The notes beneath the pieces are model-generated. The model saw only the letters and a list, made by a program, of their open reading frames with translations, was not told the DNA's origin and did no database searches. A stretch of 9,131 nucleotides of DNA, from NCBI GenBank assembly GCA_036003885.1, contig DASYSA010000474.1, positions 1-9,131 on the forward strand. Direction: 5' to 3'. A program made the translations under genes and the position numbers. This document shows positions 1 through 5,722 of the stretch, piece after piece; the first letter of the stretch is position 1, and the number at the start of each line of letters is the position of its first letter. This DNA is from DASYSA01 sp036003885. Lineage in GTDB: Bacteria; Acidobacteriota; Blastocatellia; UBA7656.

Positions 1-415
1 GGTCTGAACTCCAAAGAACCGATGGGGAACAGCTCCACACTGAGCCGTGAAACCGTTCACAGAAAGGCGTCAGTCCGGACAATGCGCCGATCGTTTATCC
101 CGAAGTCTCTATTCAGTCAACTTTCGGACCAAAGCTCAGCCAGCGGGGACGGGCGGCATAAGTAGGAGGATTGGGTGAGCTGCACCAGGCCACTGCAGCG
201 CCCACGAACTACTTTGTCAGTCTTTACATGTCAACACACCCACGGCTCTTGAGTAGGAACGATTGGTGTAAGGCTTGCCGATGCGACTCGTGTTTCAAGC
301 ATCTCCGCGGGTTCCCATCAGAGGACCTATCGAGGATAGGGCCAAGCAATACCTGGGAGCATGCGGCCGGTGAAGACGGCCACTAGTTGCAACCGCCAGC
401 CCGCCGCGTCTCGTC
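1..415. other. 415-bp region with no supported gene
   Basis: This is the stretch downstream of the porin stop and it runs off the left edge. I recognise no protein or RNA family here on either strand. On the plus strand, frame 1 is open from base 1 to a TAG at 163-165 (54 codons), which could be the tail of a gene outside the window, but its translation is unremarkable. An AGGAGG lies at 164-169. A TTG ORF at 171-386 (71 aa, with a CxxCxCxxC cluster at residues 33-41) starts only one base after it, and a GTG at 175 opens only 25 codons. A small perfect hairpin, CCTATC-GAG-GATAGG, sits at 326-340. A weaker one (GGCCG/CGGCC) is at 365-381. Neither is followed by a T-run in the porin direction, so no intrinsic terminator can be called. 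Confidence 0.5.
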
Positions 416-2011
416 TCAGAATCGCTGTGTTAGTTCGACATAGACGAAATGTGCGGCGGGATTGCTGCCGCCCAGCGGATAGATCCCCGATTGTACGCCG
501 CCGCCTCGTATGCCGGCGAAGTAGAACGTGAATGCCGTTCGCGATGCCACGCTCAAATCTGCGCTGGAATCAAACAGCCATCCGAGGCCTTGTTTGCCGT
601 TGCTCGGACGCGAAACATAACCGAAGGTCTTCTTCTGAAAAGCCCCGCCCCCGACGTACCACAAGTCTTTGGCGCTGCTCAGGCGCAAGTGATGCGCGTC
701 AAATCGGAGCGCCAGTCTCGGGTGCGGTTTGAGCCTCAATTGCCCGAAAGCGTCCTCATTATTCATCCCATTGAAAAACGGGGTGCGCGCGTAAATCCGC
801 GGAGTCGGCAGCACGGTAAAGAAAGTCCCATGGGTCCCATCGGCAGGATCACTGTCGCCACTACTGCGGTAGTATCCAAGCCTTACCCACGGCTTGATCT
901 TGTCGGCCAGTTTGCTGCCGCCCATCGTGTAGCCGCCTTCAACAGCAATGGCTCCGGCGCGATGATCGAGGGTGCCCCAGTTGCCCAGCTGAGCCGCTCC
1001 CCACAACAGGAGATCAACTTTGCCCTTGCCGGCCTTGTAAGCGCCGATGTAGTGCCCCCCGAGCGTGGTCAATCGAATGTTTTGGGTGTCGGCCGCTCGC
1101 GACAGCTGCGCGCGATTGTCGGTCTTGAGCGCCGGACGGCCGTCGTGATAATGGAGCATGAAAGCGCGCAACTCGCTTTCGCCCTGCTTGTGTTTCAGCG
1201 GCCTGGTGAACGCGCCGTAATAGAAGTCCACATCGAGTTCATCGTTGCCTTCCAATTGGAACACGCCTTCGGTGGGCCGAGCACCCACGAAAGTAAGATT
1301 GCCGGCCTTGAAGTTGCGCCCGTACTGCACGCCGTCAAAGCTGCGCCCCACGTGCGAGAAACCGAAAGCGCCTATCAGCCGCTGCGTGATGTGATCGCGC
1401 TTGACTGTTGCCAGCGTTGCATCAGCCGGGATGACTTCGCTTCCGTCGTTGAATTCAAACCGCCCCAGTCTCAGGCTGCCGGCTTTGTCACCGAATGGCC
1501 CCTTGAAGCGAACGAAGCCCTGCTTGAAAATCACACTTGCATCCTGACGCCCGTTGGCCGCGAAGTAGGTTGCGCCCAAACCGAGCTGTCCCTGTGGCGC
1601 GGGTGCTATTGAGCGGGTCGGTACACCCATCAGCACCGGCACTTCTCCTTCCACCAGCCAGTCAACTCTATCCTTCTGCTGGCCGAGCGCAACGCGCAGA
1701 GTGGCTGCTCCAAAGGTGTAAGCGTTGTCGGCGTTCTGCGTTTCGAACCAGTCCCAGTTCTCCATGCGTAGCCGGAGGCTGCCCGACAGAGTCACGCTGC
1801 CGAGTTTGATTGGGGACGGCGCGGGCGTGGTAGAGGGCTTCAACGGCGCCGCCGGACCGGGCGTCGTTGAAGTCGCGGGCTTCGAACCGGTCGCGGCTGT
1901 CTGCTGGCCGAGGACCTGCGGGGTCAGGATGGCGGCCGTGGCGCAAATTGAGCCGCCCAGTATGAGCGCTCGCAATCTTATTATGGCTTTGATTGTTCGG
2001 CGTGTTGTCAT
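416..2011 (-). CDS. Outer-membrane porin, alginate-export-like beta-barrel
   Basis: Predicted outer-membrane beta-barrel that probably lets nitrate or nitrite into the periplasm; the substrate is inferred only from the neighbouring nrt/nir genes. The 531-aa form has a Sec-type signal peptide: basic residues at 4-14, a hydrophobic core at about 15-30, and a likely cleavage after VLG near residue 35. A Pro/Ser/Thr/Ala-rich linker covers about 38-70. From about 71 to the end there are many short amphipathic strands rich in Gly and aromatic residues, separated by polar loops, and the protein ends in Arg-Phe, the terminal aromatic typical of barrel proteins. The overall look fits the alginate-export porin family. 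The ATG at 2011 is chosen over an in-frame ATG at 2050 because AGAAAGGA sits 10 bases before it and the signal peptide then starts correctly. It lies 202 bp after the ATPase, so it may be co-transcribed or have its own promoter. No clear -35/-10 pair was seen. Confidence 0.75.
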   Translation of the reverse strand: MTTRRTIKAIIRLRALILGGSICATAAILTPQVLGQQTAATGSKPATSTTPGPAAPLKPSTTPAPSPIKLGSVTLSGSLRLRMENWDWFETQNADNAYTFGAATLRVALGQQKDRVDWLVEGEVPVLMGVPTRSIAPAPQGQLGLGATYFAANGRQDASVIFKQGFVRFKGPFGDKAGSLRLGRFEFNDGSEVIPADATLATVKRDHITQRLIGAFGFSHVGRSFDGVQYGRNFKAGNLTFVGARPTEGVFQLEGNDELDVDFYYGAFTRPLKHKQGESELRAFMLHYHDGRPALKTDNRAQLSRAADTQNIRLTTLGGHYIGAYKAGKGKVDLLLWGAAQLGNWGTLDHRAGAIAVEGGYTMGGSKLADKIKPWVRLGYYRSSGDSDPADGTHGTFFTVLPTPRIYARTPFFNGMNNEDAFGQLRLKPHPRLALRFDAHHLRLSSAKDLWYVGGGAFQKKTFGYVSRPSNGKQGLGWLFDSSADLSVASRTAFTFYFAGIRGGGVQSGIYPLGGSNPAAHFVYVELTQRF

Positions 2012-2021
2012 GATTCGTTGA

Positions 2022-2029
2022 TCCTTTCT
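2022..2029 (-). promoter_or_regulatory. Ribosome binding site of the porin gene
   Basis: AGAAAGGA on the minus strand, 10 bases before the ATG at 2011. It decides the start: the upstream in-frame ATG at 2050 has no comparable site. The same octamer at the same spacing precedes nrtA. Confidence 0.65.
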
Positions 2030-2140
2030 TTTAGCCCGCATGTCCTGCACAACCCTTACATCGTCGAAAATGCAGTGCTATCGCAGGACCATGCTCTATT
2101 TGTGGCCATTCCTTCAGCAGTTTTTGGGGCGATTGCTTGA

Positions 2141-2213
2141 GAGAATTGAGAATTGACAGGTAGATCGGAGAATTTCCACTTTCAATTTTCAATTCTCGAT
2201 TTTCGATTCTCCG
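2141..2213 (-). repeat. AT-rich inverted repeat after the transporter ATPase gene
   Basis: Bases 2141-2156 (GAGAATTGAGAATTGA) and 2182-2197 are inverted copies matching at 15 of 16 positions, with a 25-base loop. A second pair, CGGAGAAT at 2166-2173 and ATTCTCCG at 2206-2213, is perfect over 8 bases and interleaves with the first, so the two stems either exclude each other or form a pseudoknot-like fold. The right half is also a 14-bp imperfect tandem duplication (2186-2199 and 2200-2213). The element begins directly after the ATPase TAA stop. No T-run follows it in the direction of transcription, so it is not a standard intrinsic terminator. An mRNA 3'-end stabiliser, a processing site or a dispersed intergenic repeat are all possible. 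Confidence 0.65.
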
Positions 2214-3047
2214 TTACGCCGCCGGCCGGCGCTGAGCAGCGAACGCGTCCATCAGCAGATAAAGCAGCCGGTCATGCACCTCGACGTACTCCTTCAAATG
2301 AACGATCTCGCGTTTGTCGCGCGGACGCGGGATCGGCACCTGGATGATTTCGCCAACCGTCGCCTCCGGACCGTTGGTCATTACCACAATCTTGTCGGAA
2401 AGGAAGATAGCTTCTTCAATATCGTGGGTTACGATTACTACCGTGTCCGTCTGGTTGTCCATCTGCAGCAGTTCGACCAGCTCCTCGTGAAGTGAGGCTT
2501 TGGTCAACGCATCAAGTGCGCCGAAGGGTTCGTCGAGAAGCAACACTTCCGGATGAATCGCAAAAGCGCGGGCAACCGCCACGCGCTGTTTCATCCCGCC
2601 TGAGATCTGGGCCGGCCTTTTGTCTCGGTGGTCCCACAGCCTCACCTTCATCAGAAACGATTCGACCAGTTCGGCTTTCTCCTTTTTGGTCTTATCCTTG
2701 CAGACTGAATCAACCGCCTCAAAGATGTTCTGATAAACGGTAAGCCAGGGCAAAAGCGAATAGTGTTGAAAGACGATGCCGCGATCGGGCCCCGGCTCGT
2801 CAATCTTCACGCCGCCGAGGACCATCTCGCCGGCCGACGGCGTCACCAGTCCGCCAATGGCATTCAGGATGGTTGATTTGCCGCAACCTGAATGCCCAAT
2901 GATCGACGCGATTTCGCCACGGGCGACGGTGAGGTTGATGTTCTTTACCGCAGTGAATATCCCGCTGGGCGTGTCAAAGCTGATCGTGACATCGCGTAGC
3001 TTAAGGTATTCGGTGCTGTGAACTGGAGAAATGGTTTTCTGTTTCAT
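2214..3047 (-). CDS. nrtD: Nitrate/nitrite ABC transporter ATP-binding protein
   Basis: Cytoplasmic ATPase that drives nitrate/nitrite uptake through NrtB. The 277-aa protein has every ABC motif intact: Walker A GHSGCGKST at 51-59, Q-loop Gln94, signature ISGGMKQR at 148-155, Walker B VLLLDEP at 168-174, D-loop GALD at 176-179, and switch His208 (THD). The sequence is closest in style to the NrtC/NrtD/SsuB/TauB group. Its length fits NrtD: it lacks the C-terminal binding-protein-like regulatory domain that extends cyanobacterial NrtC to about 660 residues, so the importer probably uses a homodimer of this subunit. Its specificity is assigned from context, since sulfonate and bicarbonate ATPases look alike. 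The start has GGAAAG 3 bases upstream. A 25-codon ORF that begins at the nrtB stop ends in an ATGA overlap with this start, which suggests possible translational coupling. Confidence 0.9.
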   Translation of the reverse strand: MKQKTISPVHSTEYLKLRDVTISFDTPSGIFTAVKNINLTVARGEIASIIGHSGCGKSTILNAIGGLVTPSAGEMVLGGVKIDEPGPDRGIVFQHYSLLPWLTVYQNIFEAVDSVCKDKTKKEKAELVESFLMKVRLWDHRDKRPAQISGGMKQRVAVARAFAIHPEVLLLDEPFGALDALTKASLHEELVELLQMDNQTDTVVIVTHDIEEAIFLSDKIVVMTNGPEATVGEIIQVPIPRPRDKREIVHLKEYVEVHDRLLYLLMDAFAAQRRPAA

Positions 3048-3120
3048 AGTCTTTCCAATCGTGACGCAAATAATGCAGCGGACGCCGGCTGAGTCATTCG
3101 GGCGGTTCTATCACTGAACA

Positions 3121-3969
3121 TCACTCGTAGGAAAACCTCCTCGCGATCAGATCGAAGCCTCGATCGAGCAGCAAACCGACCAGGCCGATGAGAAGAATCG
3201 CCGACATCACGCGCTCCAAGCTCAGCGCGTTCCAACTGTCCCACACGAAGAAGCCGATCCCGATTCCGCCGGAGAGCATCTCACCCGCCACGATCACCAG
3301 CCAGGCCACTCCTACGCTGAGACGCAGTCCGGTCAATATGTACGGCAGCGAATATGGGATCAAGATTTTGGTCAGATACTTGCGCTTCGAGAAGGCAAAG
3401 GCGCGAGCGAGGTTGCGATGGTCGTCCGGCACTGACGCAACGCCGAAAGCCGTGTTGATGAGCGTCGGCCAAAGCGACGTAATAAAAATGACGAAGATCG
3501 TCGCCGAGCCGGCCGATTTGAAGACAGCCAGGCCGAGAGGGAACCATGCGAGAGGCGACACCGGACGAAGCAGTTGCACGAGGGGATAGAACATCTTCTT
3601 GAACTCGGGGCTGGCCCCTATCAGCATGCCGGCGGGAATCGCGACCACGGACCCGAGGCCGAAGCCAACGAATACACGCCCGATTGAGGTGATCAGTTGG
3701 ATGCCCACACCTTTGTCGTTCGGCCCGTTGTCATAAAACGGATGCGACAGCAGTTGCCCGAAGACTCTCAGCGTTCTGGCCGGGCCCGGTAGCGAACCCG
3801 CGCTGATTCCACTAATCAGCGACCAGATCACCAGCAAGATGCAGAAGCCTGTCAGGGAGAAGGCAACTGATTTGACGAAATCCCTCATCCGGTTGAGCAC
3901 GGTGCTCAAAGTGAATTGCCTCAGTCTGCTCATCGGCCAACTCTGTTTGATCACTGCTTCGTCTTTCAT
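3121..3969 (-). CDS. nrtB: Nitrate/nitrite ABC transporter permease
   Basis: Inner-membrane permease of the nitrate/nitrite importer, of the binding-protein-dependent (BPD) transport type. The 282-aa form shows about six hydrophobic segments, near residues 35-57, 95-117, 128-150, 155-176, 209-229 and 255-272. The cytoplasmic coupling loop that docks on the ATPase lies at about 187-209 (ARAFAFSKRKYLTKILIPYS), with Ser at the usual Gly position. The PGPxRTLRVFGQLLSHPF and LRPVSPLAWFPLGLAVF stretches are typical of NrtB. The ATG at 3969 is preferred over the in-frame ATG at 4026 because AAGGAA lies 5 bases upstream, while the longer form adds 19 polar residues, overlaps nrtA by 14 bp and has no visible ribosome site. 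The gap to nrtA is then 43 bp. It is expected to partner NrtA and the downstream ATPase. Confidence 0.9.
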   Translation of the reverse strand: MKDEAVIKQSWPMSRLRQFTLSTVLNRMRDFVKSVAFSLTGFCILLVIWSLISGISAGSLPGPARTLRVFGQLLSHPFYDNGPNDKGVGIQLITSIGRVFVGFGLGSVVAIPAGMLIGASPEFKKMFYPLVQLLRPVSPLAWFPLGLAVFKSAGSATIFVIFITSLWPTLINTAFGVASVPDDHRNLARAFAFSKRKYLTKILIPYSLPYILTGLRLSVGVAWLVIVAGEMLSGGIGIGFFVWDSWNALSLERVMSAILLIGLVGLLLDRGFDLIARRFSYE

Positions 3970-3974
3970 GATTG

Positions 3975-3980
3975 TTCCTT
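3975..3980 (-). promoter_or_regulatory. Ribosome binding site deciding the nrtB start
   Basis: AAGGAA on the minus strand, 5 bases before the ATG at 3969. It supports the 282-aa NrtB over the 301-aa reading from 4026. Confidence 0.65.
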
Positions 3981-4012
3981 GCGCCGAGGGAACGCATTGT
4001 GCCTCGGGTGCG

Positions 4013-5257
4013 TCACGCTTTCGCAAATCCCGCGAGCGAGACTTCAGGATATGCCGGATCGAAGACTGCCCTGTCCAGATCGAGCGCGAACGGCTTCATA
4101 TCGTCATCCGGGACCGGAATACCCATGTCCTTCGCAACCTCCGCGTACACCTGCCGCAGAATAAGCTTGTCCGCGATGGCCTTGTAGTCGGGCGCGCTGG
4201 GCAAGTATCCGAAGCGTACGTATTGCGCCATGAACCAGATCGCATGTGATCTGCGCGGAGAGTTCGTCGCCCCGCCTCGATGGAACATCATGTAGTCGTC
4301 GGTATAGCTATGCATCTGATTGCAGCCGAGGTCGTACTTGCCCAACAGGCGAGCTTCGATCACCTCGGGCGGCGCGTTTACGTAAGACTGTTTTCCGATC
4401 ACAGCGGCCGCCTCTTTGCGGTTGGTCGGATCGTCCAGCCACGCCGATGCCTCAAGCACGGCTCTCATTACTCTCTTCAGTTCCGCCCGGCGCGTTTCGC
4501 TGAAGGTCTTGTTCACTACCAGTGCCTTTTCTGGATGATGTTTCCAAATGTCCTGGCTGGCAATGTGCGTCATTCCGATACCCTGTTGTACACAAACTCC
4601 GTTCCACGGTTCTCCCACCGAATAACCATCCATATTGCCGACCTTCATGTTTGCCACCATCTGCGGGGGCGGAATCGTAATGACCTTCACCGTCTTCTGA
4701 TCCACGCCCGCTGCGGCGAGCCAGTACCGCAGCCACAGGTCGTGCGTGCCTCCGGGGAAAGTCATGGCAAAGGTGACAGTCTTGGTCGCCTTCATCGCTT
4801 CGACTGCCGCTCTGACTTTACTGACTTCGCGGAAGCCAACCGGACCACAAAAGTCTTTCGACAGCGTGATCGCCTGCCCGTTGTTGTTGAGCACCATCGC
4901 GACGTGCATCTCCTGTCCGGCGGTGCCCCCTATCCCGGTGTAAACCGAAAACGGCATGCCGAACAGGCAGTGCGCCCCGTCCAGATCGCCGGTAAGCACC
5001 TTGTCACGGATCGTAGCCCACGAAGCTTCACGCGAAACTTCGACATCCACCCCGTGTTTCCGGTAAAGCCCGAGTTCGTGGGCCATCACCACCGAAGCGC
5101 AATCGGTCAGCGGAATGAATCCGATTCTGATCTTGCTACTTGTCGCTGAATCAGTCATCCCTGTTCCTTTCGCCGTACAGGAGCTGAAAAGAGAAGAAGA
5201 CAGCCCAGCCACGCTGCCTCCTGCGATCGCATTTCGAATGAACGTTCGGCGTTTCAT
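4013..5257 (-). CDS. nrtA: Nitrate/nitrite-binding protein of ABC importer, Tat/lipoprotein signal
   Basis: Extracytoplasmic solute receptor that captures nitrate or nitrite and hands it to NrtB. The 414-aa protein has the NrtA/CmpA-family hallmarks: GFIPLTDCAS at 46-55, a GDLDGAHCLFGMPF stretch near 90-103, FPGGTHDLWLRYWLAAAG at 167-184, and GEPWNG at 215-220. The N-terminus reads MKRRTFIRNA, a twin-arginine (RRxFI) motif, followed by a Gly/Ala/Ser-rich hydrophobic stretch and a Cys at 27 preceded by LFSS. A Tat-exported lipoprotein is therefore likely, although Phe at -3 of the lipobox is atypical. Bicarbonate-binding CmpA is the main alternative; the adjacent nir and nas genes favour nitrate. 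The start is supported by AGAAAGGA 10 bases upstream. It lies 36 bp after nirD and was probably transcribed with it. Confidence 0.92.
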   Translation of the reverse strand: MKRRTFIRNAIAGGSVAGLSSSLFSSCTAKGTGMTDSATSSKIRIGFIPLTDCASVVMAHELGLYRKHGVDVEVSREASWATIRDKVLTGDLDGAHCLFGMPFSVYTGIGGTAGQEMHVAMVLNNNGQAITLSKDFCGPVGFREVSKVRAAVEAMKATKTVTFAMTFPGGTHDLWLRYWLAAAGVDQKTVKVITIPPPQMVANMKVGNMDGYSVGEPWNGVCVQQGIGMTHIASQDIWKHHPEKALVVNKTFSETRRAELKRVMRAVLEASAWLDDPTNRKEAAAVIGKQSYVNAPPEVIEARLLGKYDLGCNQMHSYTDDYMMFHRGGATNSPRRSHAIWFMAQYVRFGYLPSAPDYKAIADKLILRQVYAEVAKDMGIPVPDDDMKPFALDLDRAVFDPAYPEVSLAGFAKA

Positions 5258-5267
5258 GATTACCAGG

Positions 5268-5275
5268 TCCTTTCT
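5268..5275 (-). promoter_or_regulatory. Ribosome binding site of nrtA
   Basis: AGAAAGGA on the minus strand, 10 bases before the nrtA ATG. It is identical in sequence and spacing to the site before the porin gene, the other exported protein in the cluster. Confidence 0.6.
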
Positions 5276-5293
5276 AAAACGAGTTCTGGTTCC

Positions 5294-5644
5294 TTACAGG
5301 CTTAGCAGAATCTCACCGTCTTCGCTGAGTGAAATCTGGTAAGTCTTCAACGACTCGCACTCGTTACCAATCGGCTGGCCGGTGTCCAGCTCGAATTTGA
5401 ACGCATGCAGCGGACAGATTACTCTGTCGCCTCCGATGATGCCGTCAGCGAGCGGGCCCTCACGATGCGGGCACTTCGCCTGCGTTGCGTGCAATCGTCC
5501 GGCGCGCACGCGAAAAACCGCGACCAGCTCTCCCTTGACGGCGAATTCACGTCCTTCGCCAAGAGGGATGCGTTCGACCGGCCCAAGGTTGATGACCACG
5601 GGGGCGGCGCAGGTTTCATCGTAGTCGGCCGATGTCGTTTGCAT
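5294..5644 (-). CDS. nirD: Nitrite reductase (NADH) small subunit, Rieske-type
   Basis: Small subunit of the cytoplasmic NADH-dependent assimilatory nitrite reductase, which forms ammonium from nitrite with NirB. The 116-aa length is normal for NirD. A complete Rieske [2Fe-2S] site is visible: Cys58-Pro-His60 and Cys77-Pro-Leu-His80, in CPHREGPLADG and CPLHAFKFELDTGQ. Some NirD proteins, including the E. coli one, lack these cluster ligands, so this copy is of the cluster-bearing kind also seen in stand-alone Rieske ferredoxins. The ATG at 5644 has only a distant purine-rich site (AAGGGGGA, about 16 bases upstream), so initiation may depend on translation of nirB. The nirB stop lies in the same reading frame 26 codons upstream, with no other stop between. 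The spacing to nrtA is 36 bp. Confidence 0.9.
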   Translation of the reverse strand: MQTTSADYDETCAAPVVINLGPVERIPLGEGREFAVKGELVAVFRVRAGRLHATQAKCPHREGPLADGIIGGDRVICPLHAFKFELDTGQPIGNECESLKTYQISLSEDGEILLSL

Positions 5645-5722
5645 GAATCTGGTCAGAACGTCCCCCTTGGATTCCCGCTCCGCATGTAGTTTGTCATTGT
5701 CGGGCAGGAACCGTGTCGCGGC

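Noticed and set aside
365..381. Possible terminator hairpin GGCCG/CGGCC after the porin
   Set aside because: The stem is only 5 bp and no T-run follows in the direction of transcription.
449..1612. A 387-codon plus-strand ORF opposite the porin gene
   Set aside because: It lies entirely antisense to a protein with a clear signal peptide and barrel pattern; its translation has no recognisable domain, and such shadows are common opposite GC-rich genes.
2042..2089. GTCCTGC (2042-2048) and GCAGGAC (2083-2089) inverted repeat in the porin leader
   Set aside because: Seven perfect bases, but a 34-base spacing; it matches no operator I know and could be chance.
3967..4026. A longer NrtB starting at 4026 and overlapping nrtA by 14 bp
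   Set aside because: There is no ribosome site before 4026 and the extra 19 residues do not look like NrtB, whereas AAGGAA is well placed before 3969. It is still possible.
4280..5149. A 289-codon plus-strand ORF opposite nrtA
   Set aside because: It is antisense to a gene with all the NrtA hallmark motifs; the composition (rich in His, Arg and Ser) is typical of shadow frames.
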